From contig CAMDTW010000366.1 of NCBI GenBank assembly GCA_945910005.1, positions 26,010 through 90,009 of the forward strand: a stretch of DNA of 64,000 nt. The letters are read 5' to 3'. Both the position numbers and the translations under genes were made by a program. The notes under the pieces are model-generated. The model did not search any database. It was given only the letters and a program-made list of their open reading frames with translations, and was not told the origin of the DNA. Each line of letters opens with the position of its first letter. The stretch's first letter is position 1. Shown here in pieces: positions 13,351 through 24,599 of the stretch. The DNA comes from Isoperla grammatica (lineage: Eukaryota; Arthropoda; Insecta; Plecoptera; Perlodidae).

Positions 13351-16300
13351 TCGAAATGTGACGAAATGGACAAATTGTGCTTATTGGAGCCTGAAACGCT
13401 CTAAAACAACGATTTGTCAACTTTGGTTGAAACCCTTAGGAATCCCAGCCGTATGCAAGATTCCTCTTAAAACTGGAAGTTTGTGGTAGATAGACTGAAA
13501 TCAGCCAATTTCTATATTTTATGCATATTTTAACCAAAAACGACGAAAAACTCAATTTATGCATTTTCATTATACTCTTGAAGAATGCAGCCTATAACTC
13601 TTATTTTTCAACGGAGGGTGTAACTTATATAGAAGTTATCGAAATGTGACGAAATGGACAAATTGTGCTTATTGGAGCCTGAAACGCTCTAAAACAACGA
13701 TTTGTCAACTTTGGTTGAAACCCTTAGGAATCCCGGCCGTATGCAAGATTCCTCTTAAAACTGGAAGTTTGTGGTAGATAGACTGAAATCAGCCAATGTC
13801 TATTTTGATGCATATTTTAACCAAAAACGACGAAAAAACTCAATTTATGCATTTTCATTATACTCTTGAAGAATGCAACCTATAATTCTTATTTTTTCGA
13901 CGGAGGGTGTAACTTCTATAGAAGTTATCGAAATGTGACGAAATGGACAAATTGTGGTTATTGGAGCCTGAAACGCTCTAAAACAACGATTTGTGCAATT
14001 TGGTTAAAACCCTTAGGAATCCCAGCCGTATGCAAGATTCCTCTTAAAACTGGAAGTTTGTGGTAGATAGACTAAAATCAGCCAATTTCTATATTTTATC
14101 CATATTTTAACCAAAAACGACCAAAAAACTCAATTTATGCATTTTCATAATACTCTTGAAGAATGCAAAATATAATTCTTATTTTTCAACGGAGGGTGTA
14201 ACTTCTATAGAAGTTATCGAAATGTGACGAAATGGACAAATTGTGCTTATTAAAGCCTGAAACGCTCTAAAACAACGATTTGTCAACTTTGGTTGAATCC
14301 CTTAGGAATCCCGGCCGTATGCAAGATTCCTCTTAAAACTGGAAGTTTGTGGTAGATAGACTGAAATCAGCCAATTTCTATTTTGTATGCATATTTTAAC
14401 CAAAAACGACGAAAAAACTCAATTTATGCATTTTCATTATACTCTTGAAGAATGCAACCTATAATTCTTATTTTTCGACGGAGGGTGTAACTTCTATAGA
14501 AGTTATCGAAATGTGACAAAATGGACAAATTGTGCTTATTGGAGCCTGAAACGCTCTAAAAGAACGATTTGTCAACTTTGGTTTGAAACCCTTAGGAATC
14601 CCGGCCGTATGCAAGATTCCTTTTAAAACTGGAAGTTTGTGGTAGATAGACTGAAATCAGCCAATTTCTTTTTTTTATGCATATTTTAACCAAAAACGAC
14701 GAAAAAACTCAATTTATGCATTTTCATTATACTCTTGAAGAATGCAACCTATAATTCTTATTTTTCGACGGAGGGTGTAACCTCTATAGAAGTTATCGAA
14801 ATGTGACGAAATGGACAAATTGTGCTTATTGGAGCCTGAAACGCTCTAAAACAACGATTTGTGCAATTTGGTTGAAACCCTTAGGAATCCCAGCCGTATG
14901 CAAGACTCCTCTTAAAACTGGAAGTTTGTGGTAGATAGACTAAAATCAGCCAATTTCTATATTTTATGCATATTTTAACCAAAAACGACGAAAAAACTCA
15001 ATTTATGCATTTTCATTATACTCTTGAAGAATGCAGCCTATAATTCTTATTTTTCAACGGAGGGTGTAACTTCTATAGAAGTTATCGAAATGTGACGATA
15101 TGGACAAATTGTGCTTATTAGAGCCTGAAACGCTCTAAAACAACGATTTGTCAACTTTGGTTGAAACCCTTAGGAATCCCAGCCGTATGCAAGACTCCTC
15201 TTAAAACTGGAAGTTTGTGGTAGATAGACTAAAATCAGCCAATTTCTATATTTTATGCATATTTTAACCAAAAACGACAAAAAAAACTCAATTAATGCAT
15301 TTTCATTATACTCTTGAAGAATGCAGCCTATAATTCTTATTTTTCAACGGAGGGTGTAACTTCTATAGAAGTTATCGAAATGTGACGAAATGGACAAATT
15401 GTGCTTATTGGAGCCTGAAACGCTCTAAAACAACGATTTGTCAACTTTGGTTGAAACCCTTAGGAATCCCAGCCGTATGCAAGATTCCTCTTAAAACTGG
15501 AAGTTTGTGGTAGATAGACTGAAATCAGCCAATTTCTATATTTTATGCATATTTTAACCAAAAACGACGAAAAAACTCAATTTATGCATTTTCATTATAC
15601 TCTTGAAGAATGCAGCCTATAATTCTTATTTTTCAACGCAGGGTGTAACTTCTATAGAAGTTATCGAAATGTGACGAAATGGACAAATTGTGCTTATTGG
15701 AGCCTGAAACGCTCTTAAACAACGATTTGTCAACTTTGGTTGAAACCCTTAGGAATCCCGGCCGTATGCAAGATTCCTCTTAAAACTGGAAGTTTGTGGT
15801 AGATAGACTGAAATCAGCCAATTTCTATTTTTTATGCATATTTTAACCAAAAACGACGAAAAAACTCAATTTATGCATTTTCATTATACTCTTGAAGAAT
15901 GCAACCTATAATTCTTATTTTTCGACAGAGGGTGTAACTTCTATAGAAGTTATCGAAATGTGACGAAATGGACAAATTGTACTTACTGGAGCCTGAAACG
16001 CTCTAAACAAACGATTTGTCAACTTCGGTTGAAACCCTTAGGAATCCCGGCCGTATGCAAGATTCCTCTTAAAACTGGAAGTTTGTGGTAGATAGACTGA
16101 AATCAGCCAATGTCTATTTTTGATGCATATTTTAACCAAAAACGACGAAAAAACTCAATTTATGCATTTTCATTATACTCTTGAAGAATGCAACCTATAA
16201 TTCTTATTTTTCGACGGAGGGTGTAACTTCTATAGAAGTTATCGAAATGTGACGAAATGGACAAATTGTGCTTATTGGAGCCTGAAACGCTCTAAAACAA

Positions 16301-18491
16301 CGATTTGTGCAATATGGTTGAAACCCTTAGGAATCCCAGCCGTATGCAAGATTCCTCTTAAAACTGGAAGTTTGTGGTAGATAGACTAAAATCAGCCAAT
16401 TTCTATATTTTATGCATATTTTAACCAAAAACGACGAAAAAACTCAATTTATGCATTTTCATTATACTCTTGAAGAATGCAGCCTATAATTCTTATTTTT
16501 CAACGGAGGGTGTAACTTCTATAGAAGTTATCGAAATGTGACGAAATGGACAAATTGTGCTTATTGGAGCCTGAAACGCTCTAAAACAACGATTTGTGCA
16601 ATTTGGTTGAAACCCTTAGGAATCCCAGCCGTATGCAAGATTCCTCTTAAAACTGGAAGTTTGTGGTAGATAGACTAAAATCAGCCAATTTCTATATTTT
16701 ATGCATATTTTAACCAAAAACGACGAAAAAACTCAATTTATGCATTTTCATTATACTCTTGAAGAATGCAGCCTATAATTCTTATTTTTCAACGGAGGGT
16801 GTAACTTCTATAGAAGTTATCGAAATGTGACGAAATGGACAAATTGTGCTTATTGGAGCCTGAAACGCTCTAAAACAACGATTTGTCAACTTTGGTTGAA
16901 ACCCTAAGGAATCCCGGCCGTATGCAAGATTCCTCTTAAAACTGGAAGTTTGTGGTAGATAGACTGAAATCAGCCAATTTCTATTTTTTATGCATATTTT
17001 AACCAAAAACGACGAAAAAACTCAATTTATGCATTTTCATTATACTCCTGAAGAATGCAACCTATAATTCTTATTTTTCGACGGAGGATGTAACTTCTAT
17101 AGAAGTTATCGAAATGTGACGAAATGGACAAATTGTGCCTTTTGGAACCTGAAACGCTCTAAAACAACGATTTGTCAACTTTGGTTGAAACCCTTAGGAA
17201 TCCCGGCCGTATGCAAGATTCCTCTTAAAACTGGAAGTTTGTGGTAGATAGACTGAAATCAGCCAATTTCTATTTTTTATGCATATTTTAACCAAAAACG
17301 ACGAAAAAACTCAATTTATGCATTTTCATTATACTCTTGAAGAATACAACCTATAATTCTTATTTTTCGACGGAGGGTGTAACTTCTATAGAAGTTACCG
17401 AAATGTGACGAAATGGACAAATTGTGCTTATTGGAGCCTGAAACGCTCTAAAACAACGATTTGTGCAATTTGGTTGAAACCCTTAGGAATCCCAGCCGTA
17501 TGCAAGATTCCTCTTAAAACTGGAAGTTTGTGGTAGATAGACTAAAATCAGCCAATTTCTATATTTTATGCAGCTTTTAACCAAAAACGACGAAAAAACT
17601 CAATTTATGCATTTTCATTATACTCTTGAAGAATGCAGCCTATAATTCTTATTTTTCAACGGAGGGTGTAACTTCTATAGAAGTTATCGAAATGTGACGA
17701 AATGGACAAATTGTGCTTATTGGAGCCTGAAACGCTCTAAAACAACGATTTGTCAACTTTGGTTGAAACCCTTAGGAATCCCGGCCGTATGCAAGATTCC
17801 TCTTAAAACTGGAAGTTTGTGGTAGATAGACTGAAATCAGCCAATGTCTATTTTTGATGCATATTTTAACCAAAAACGACGAAAAAACTCAATTTATGCA
17901 TTTTCATTATACTCTTGAAGAATGCAACCTATAATTCTTATTTTTCGACGGAGGGTGTAACTTCTATAGAAGTTATCGAAATGTGACGAAATGGACAAAT
18001 TGTGCTTATTGGTGCCTGAAACGCTCTAAAACAACGATTTGTCAACTTTGGTTGAAACACTTAGGAATCCCAGCTGTATGCAAGATTCCTCTTAAAACTC
18101 GAAGTTTGTGGTAGATAGACTGACATCAGCCAATTTCTATATTTTATCCATATTTTAACCAAAAACGACCAAAAAACTCAATTTATGCATTTTCATAATA
18201 CTCTTGAAGAATGCAAAATATAATTCTTATTTTTCAACGGAGAGTGTTACTTCTATAGAAGTTATCGAAATGTGACGAAATGGACAAATTGTGCTTATTG
18301 GAGCCTGAAACGCTCTAAAACAAAGATTTGTGCAATTTGGTTGAAACCCTTAGGAATCCCAGCCGTATGCAAGATTCCTCTTAAAACTGGAAGTTTGTGG
18401 TAGATAGACTAAAATCAGCCAATTTCTATATTTTATGCATATTTTAACCAAAAACGACCAAAAAACTCAATTTATGCATTTTCATAATACT

Positions 18492-18553
18492 CTTTCAGAA
18501 TGCACACTAACATTATTATTTTTCAACGGTTGGTGTAACTTCTAAAGTAGTTA
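18492..18553 (+). repeat. D-variant junction segment 4
   Basis: Lies 18 monomers after segment 3. The preceding monomer has caaagatttg and an upstream gagagtgttac change. The following monomer is the I/II hybrid (caactttgg with cccagccg). Confidence 0.85.
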
Positions 18554-21500
18554 TCGAAATGTGACGAAATGGACAAATTGTGCTTATTGGAGCCTGAAAC
18601 GCTCTAAAACAACGATTTGTCAACTTTGGTTGAAACCCTTAGGAATCCCAGCCGTATGCAAGATTCCTCTTAAAACTGGAAGTTTGTGGTAGATAGACTG
18701 AAATCAGCCAATTTCTATATTTTATGCATATTTTAACCAAAAACGACGAAAAAACTCAATTTATGCATTTTCATTATACTCTTGAAGAATGCAGCCTATA
18801 ATTCTTATTTTTCAACGGAGGGTGTAACTTCTATAGAAGTTATCGAAATGTGACGAAATGGACAAATTGTGCTTATTGGAGCCTAAAACGCTCTAAAACA
18901 ACGATTTGTCAACTTTGGTTGAAACCCTTAGGAATCCCGGCCGTATGCAAGATTCCTCTTAAAACTGGAAGTTTGTGGTAGATAGACTGAAATCAGCCAA
19001 TTTCTATTTTTTATGCATATTTTAACCAAAAACGACGAAAAAACTCAATTTATGCATTTTCATTATACTCTTGAAGAATGCAACCTATAATTCTTATTTT
19101 TCGACGGAGGGTGTAGCTTCTATAGAAGTTATCGAAATGTGACGAAATGGACAAATTGTGCTTATTGGAGCCTGAAACGCTCTAAAACAACGATTTGTCA
19201 ACTTTGGTTGAAACCCTTAGGAATCCCGGCCGTATGCAAGATTCCTCTTAAAACTGGAAGTTTGTGGTAGATAGACTGAAATCAGCCAATGTCTATTTTT
19301 GATGCATATTTTAACCAAAAACGACGAAAAAACTCAATTTATGCATTTTCATTATACTCTTGAAGAATGCAGCCTATAATTCTTATTTTTCAACGGAGTG
19401 TGTAACTTCTATAGAACTTATCGAAATGTGACGAAATGGACAAATTGTGCTTATTGGAGCCTGAAACGCTCTAAAACAACGATTTGTCAACTTTGGTTGA
19501 AACCCTAAGGAATCCCGGCCGTATGCAAGATTCCTCTTAAAACTGGAAGTTTGTGGTAGATAGACTGAAATCAGCCAATTTCTATTTTTTATGCATATTT
19601 TAACCAAAAACGACGAAAAAACTCAATTTATGCATTTTCATTATACTCTTGAAGAATGCAACCTATAATTCTTATTTTTCGAGGGAGGGTGTAACTTCTA
19701 TAGAAGTTATCGAAATGTGACAAAATTGACAAATTGTGCTTATTGGAGCCTGAAACGCTCTAAAACAACGATTTGTGCAATTTGGTTGAAACCCTTAGGA
19801 ATCCCAGCCGTATGCAAGATTCCTCTTAAATCTGGAAGTTTGTGGTAGATTGACTAAAATCAGCCAATTTCTATATTTTATGCATATTTTAACCAAAAAC
19901 GACGAAAAAACTCAATTTATGCATTTTCATTATACTCTTGAAGAATGCAGCCTATAATTCTTATTTTTCAACGGAGGGTTAACTTCTATAGAAGTTATCG
20001 AAATGTGACGAAATGGACAAATTGTGCTTATTAAAGCCTGAAACGCTCTAAAACAACGATTTGTCAACTTTGGTTGAATCCCTTAGGAATCCCGGCCGTA
20101 TGCAAGATTCCTCTTAAAACTGGAAGTTTGTGGTAGATAGACTGAAATCAGCCAATTTCTATTTTGTAAGCATATTTTAACCAAAAACGACGAAAAAACT
20201 CAATTTATGCATTTTCATTATACTCTTGAAGAATGCAACCTATAATTCTTATTTTTCGACGGAGGGTGTAACTTCTATAGAAGTTATCGAAATGTGACAA
20301 AATGGACAAATTGTGCTTATTGGAGCCTGAAACGCTCTAAAAGAACGATTTGTCAACTTTGGTTGAAACCCTTAGGAATCCCGGCCGTATGCAAGATTCC
20401 TCTTAAAACTGAAAGTTTGTGGTAGATAGACTGAAATCAGCCAATTTCTATTTTTTATGCATATTTTAACCAAAAACGACGAAAAAACTAAATTTATGCA
20501 TTTTCATTATACTCTTGAAGAATGCAACCTATAATTCTTATTTTTCGACGGAGGGTGTAACCTCTATAGAAGTTATCGAAATGTGACGAAATGGACAAAC
20601 TGTGCTTATTGGAGCCTGAAACGCTCTAAAACAACGATTTGTGCAATTTGGTTGAAACCCTTAGGAATCCCAGCCGTATGCAAGATTCTTCTTAAAACTG
20701 GAAGTTTGTGGTAGATAGACTAAAATCAGCCAATTTCTATTTTTTATGCATATTTTAACCAAAAACGACGAAAAAACTCAATTTATGCATTTTCATTATA
20801 CTCTTGAAGAATGCAGCCTATAATTCTTATTTTTCAACGGAGGGTGTAACTTCTATAGAAGTTATCGAAATGTGACGATATGGACAAATTGTGCTTATTG
20901 GAGCCTGAAACGCTCTAAAACAACGATTTGTCAACTTTGGTTGAAACCCTTAGGAATCCCAGCCGTATGCAAGATTCCTCTTAAAACTGGAAGTTTGTGG
21001 TAGATAGACTAAAATCAGCCAATTTCTATATTTTATGCATATTTTAACCAAAAACGACGAAAAAACTCAATTTATGCATTTTCATTATACTCTTGAAGAA
21101 TGCAGCCTATAATTCTTATTTTTCAACGGAGGGTGTAACTTCTATAGAAGTTATCGAAATGTGACGAAATGGACAAATTGTGCTTATTGGAGCCTGAAAC
21201 GCTCTAAAACAACGATTTGTGCAATTTGGTTGAAACCCTTAGGAATCCCAGCCGTATGCAAGATTCCTCTTAAAACTGGAAGTTTGTGGTAGATAGACTA
21301 AAATCAGCCAATTTCTATATTTTATGCATATTTTAACCAAAAACGACGAAAAAACTCAATTTATGCATTTTCATTATACTCTTGAAGAATGCAGCCTATA
21401 ATTCTTATTTTTCAACGGAGGGTGTAACTTCTATAGAAGTTATCGAAATGTGACGAAATGGACAAATTGTGCTTAATGGAGCCTGAAACGCTCTAAAGCA

Positions 21501-22290
21501 ACGATTTGTCAACTTTGGTTGAAACCCTAAGGAATCCCGGCCGTATGCAAGATTCCTCTTAAAACTGGAAGTTTGTGGTAGATAGACTGAAATCAGCCAA
21601 TTTCTATTTTTTATGTTATTTTAACCAAAAACGACGAAAAAACTCAATTTATGCATTTTCATTATACTCTTGAAGAATGCAACCTATAATTCTTATTTTT
21701 CGACGGAGGGTGTAACTTCTATAGAAGTTATCGAAATGTGACGAAATGGACAAATTGTGCTTATTGGAACCTGAAACGCTCTAAAACAACGATTTGTCAA
21801 CTTTGGTTGAAACCCTTAGGAATCCCGGCCGTATGCAAGATTCCTCTTAAAACTGGAAGTTTGTGGTAGATAGACTGAAATCAGCCAATTTCTATTTTTT
21901 ATGCATATTTTAACCAAAAACGACGAAAAAACTCAATTTATGCATTTTCATTATACTCTTGAAGAATGCAACCTATAATTCTTATTTTTCGACGGAGGGT
22001 GTAACTTCTATGGAAGTTATCGAAATGTGACGAAATGGACAAATTGTGCTTATTGGAGCCTGAAACGCTCTAAAACAACGATTTGTGCAATTTGGTTGAA
22101 ACCCTTAGGAATCCCAGCCGTATGCAAGATTCCTCTTAAAACTGGAAGTTTGTGGTAGATAGACTAAAATCAGCCAATTTCTATATTTTATGCAGCTTTT
22201 AACCAAAAACGACGAAAAAACTCAATTTATGCATTTTCATTATACTCTTGAAGAATGCAGCCTATAATTCTTATTTTTCAACGGAGGGTG

Positions 22291-22308
22291 TAACTTCTAT
22301 AGAAGTTA
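22291..22308. other. 18-bp perfect palindrome, once per monomer
   Basis: The sequence TAACTTCTATAGAAGTTA equals its own reverse complement over all 18 bases, and the flanking base pair (g/t) breaks it. It lies at the same phase in nearly every monomer. It is lost or imperfect in the D variants (taaagtagtta), in copies with gaactta at 1, about 19408 and 24608, in tataaaagtta copies (for example about 47935, 55033, 57921 and 63699) and in taaagaagtta or tatggaagtta copies. Perfect dyads suit binding of a dimeric protein or cruciform extrusion. This is inference, and no known box is matched. Confidence 0.8.
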
Positions 22309-22395
22309 TCGAAATGTGACGAAATGGACAAATTGTGCTTATTGGAGCCTGAAACGCTCTAAAACAACGATTTGTGCAATTTGGTTGAAACCCTT

Positions 22396-22423
22396 AGGAA
22401 TCCCAGCCGTATGCAAGATTCCT
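22396..22423. other. Short inverted repeat (7-bp stem, 14-base loop)
   Basis: The arm aggaatc (22396-22402) is the reverse complement of gattcct (22417-22423), with 14 bases between that hold the class-specific ccrgccg site. The motif is at this phase in most monomers. Copies with gattcatctt (for example 3637 and 5661), and the cagccgttgtaag copies whose loop is one base shorter, modify it. The stem is short, so any structural role is speculative. Confidence 0.45.
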
Positions 22424-22478
22424 CTTAAAACTGGAAGTTTGTGGTAGATAGACTAAAATCAGCCAATTTCTATATTTT

Positions 22479-22523
22479 ATGCATATTTTAACCAAAAACG
22501 ACGAAAAAACTCAATTTATGCAT
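22479..22523 (+). other. Phased A-tract and paired ATGCAT segment
   Basis: Two atgcat sites (22479-22484 and 22518-22523) lie 39 bp apart, close to four helical turns. Between them, A/T tracts start at 22494 (aaaaa), 22504 (aaaaaa) and 22513 (aattt), spaced 9-10 bp, which is the pattern of intrinsically curved DNA. The segment is conserved at this phase in almost every monomer. The common variants are gaccaaaaaac and atgcagctttt. A nucleosome-positioning or curvature role is inferred from the spacing alone. Confidence 0.5.
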
Positions 22524-24599
22524 TTTCATTATACTCTTGAAGAATGCAGCCTATAATTCTTATTTTTCAACGGAGGGTGTAACTTCTATAGAAGTTATCG
22601 AAATGTGACGAAATGGACAAATTGTGCTTAATGGAGCCTGAAACGCTCTAAAGCAACGATTTTTCAACTTTGGTTGAAACCCTAAGGAATCCCGGCCGTA
22701 TGCAAGATTCCTCTTAAAACTGGAAGTTTGTGGTAGATAGACTGAAATCAGCCAATTTCTATTTTTTATGCATATTTTAACCAAAAACGACGAAAAAACT
22801 CAATTTATGCATTTTCATTATACTCTTGAAGAATGCAACCTATAATTCTTATTTTTCGACGGAGGGTGTAACTTCTATAGAAGTTATCGAAATGTGACGA
22901 AATGGACAAATTGTGCTTATTGGAACCTGAAACGCTCTAAAACAACGATTTGTCAACTTTGGTTGAAACCCTTAGGAATCCCGGCCGTATGCAAGATTCC
23001 TCTTAAAACTGGAAGTTTGTGGTAGATAGACTGAAATCAGCCAATTTCTATTTTTTATGCATATTTAAACCAAAAACGACGAAAAAACTCAATTTATGCA
23101 TTTTCATTATACTCTTGAAGAATGCAACCTATAATTCTTATTTTTCGACGGAGGGTGTAACTTCTATAGAAGTTATCGAAATGTGACGAAATGGACAAAT
23201 TGTGCTTATTGGAGCCTAAAACGCTCTAAAACAACGATTTGTGCAATTTGGTTGAAACCCTTAGGAATCCCAGCCGTATGCAAGATTCCTCTTAAAACTG
23301 GAAGTTTGTGGTAGATAGACTAAAATCAGCCAATTTCTATATTTTATGCAGCTTTTAACCAAAAACGACGAAAAAACTCAATTTATGCATTTTCATTATA
23401 CTCTTGAAGAATGCAGCCTATAATTCTTATTTTTCAACGGAGGGTGTAACTTCTATAGAAGTTATCGAAATGTGACGAAATGGACAAATTGTGCTTATTG
23501 GAGCCTGAAACGCTCTAAAACAACGATTTGTCAACTTTGGTTGAAACCCTTAGGAATCCCGGCCGTATGCAAGATTCCTCTTAAAACTGGAAGTTTGTGG
23601 TAGATAGACTGAAATCAGCCAGTTTCTATTTTTTATGAATATTTTAACCAAAAACGACGAAATAACTCAATTTATGCATTTTCATTATTCCTTTGAAGAA
23701 TGCAACCTATAATTCTTATTTTTCGACGGAGGGTGTAACTTCTATAGAAGTTATCGAAATGTGACGAAATGGACAAATTTTGCTTATTGGAGCCTGAAAC
23801 GCTCTAAAACAACGATTTGTCAACTTTGGTTGAAACCCTTAGGAATCCCGGCCGTATGCAAGATTCATCTTAAAACTGGAAGTTTGTGTTAGATAGACTG
23901 AAATCAGCCAATTTCTATTTTTTATGCATATTTTAACCAAAAACGACGAAAAAACTCAATTAATGCATTTTCATTATACTCTTGAAGAATGCAAACTATA
24001 ATTCTTATTTTTCGATGGAGGGTGTAACTTCTAAAGAAGTTATCGAAATGTGACGAAATTGACAAATTGTGCTTATTGGAGCCTGAAACGCTCTAAAACA
24101 ACGATTTGTCAACTTTGATTGAAACCCTTAGGAATCCCAGCCGTATGCAAGATTCCTCTTAAAACTGGAAGTTTGTGGTAGATAGACTGAAATCAGCCAA
24201 TTTCTATTTTTTATGCATATTTTAACCAAAAACGACGAAAAAACTCAATTTATGCATTTTCATTATACTCTTGAAGAATGCAGCCTATAATTCTTATTTT
24301 TCAACAAAGGGTGTAACTTCTATAGAAGTTATCGAAATGTGACGAAATGGACAAATTGTGCTTATTGGAGCCTGAAACGCTCTAAAACAACGATTTGTCA
24401 ACTTTGGTTGAAACCCTTAGGAATCCCGGCCGTATGCAAGATTCCTCTTAAAACTGGAAGTTTGTGGTAGATAGACTAAAATCAGCCAATTTCTATATTT
24501 TATGCATATTTTAACCAAAAACGACGAAAAAACTCAATTTATGCATTTTCATAATACTCTTGAAGAATGCAACCTATAATCCTTATTTTTCGACGGAGG

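Larger units (their letters stand above)
22291..22579 (+). repeat. Reference class I monomer
   Basis: This is a clean class I copy with no private changes that I could see, 289 bp from palindrome start to the next palindrome start. Its diagnostic sites are gtgcaatttgg (22374-22384), cccagccg rather than cccggccg, gactaaaatc from 22451, ctatattttatg, gcagcc, and ttcaacgg before the next copy. Its G+C is 99/289 (34%). It carries the 18-bp palindrome at 22291-22308, a 7-bp inverted repeat at 22396-22423, two atgcat sites 39 bp apart and a phased A-tract region near 22494-22517. There is no coding capacity of note. The class labels are mine. Confidence 0.9.
19400..24370 (+). repeat. Segmental duplication, first copy (with inner 4-monomer repeat)
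   Basis: Markers recur at offset 5,200-5,202 (18 monomers). They are the gaactta palindrome variant, cgagggaggg (19680 and 24880), the two-base-short gagggttaac (about 19977 and 25177), gtaag in place of gtatg, aacctctatag (20559 and 25761), gacgatatgg (20874 and 26076) and tatggaagtt (22009 and 27210). From about 23.2 kb the offset is 4,045 instead. The change of 1,156 bp is four monomers: atgcagctttt occurs at both 22190 and 23346 here but only once (27391) in the second copy. Confidence 0.75.

Noticed and set aside
16782..17006. Open frames of 62-74 codons on the - strand (also at 1756, 2335, 19383, 22560, 24583, 26097, 26605 and 32093)
   Set aside because: Most of these open because the common cccttagg is cctaagg or otherwise altered in those monomers, which removes a stop on the opposite strand. 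The peptide is a by-product of the satellite, spread by block duplication.
22540..22570. tataattcttattttt as a TATA-type promoter
   Set aside because: The sequence is A+T-rich throughout and this stretch recurs in almost every monomer with no downstream gene. There is no independent sign of transcription.
22291..22579. CENP-B box
   Set aside because: The nearest match is ttcgacggaggg in class II, which fits the first half of the core but lacks the final CGGG. Class I changes the CpG. This is not enough to call a box.
22291..22579. tRNA, 5S rRNA or other RNA gene as the origin of the monomer
   Set aside because: I saw no A/B box pair, cloverleaf or conserved rRNA stretch. The only inverted repeats are the 18-bp palindrome and a 7-bp stem.
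22291..22579. Internal half-repeat structure of the monomer
   Set aside because: Apart from two ttatgcat sites 39 bp apart and short A/T runs, the two halves do not align. The 289-bp unit appears not to be a dimer of a shorter satellite.
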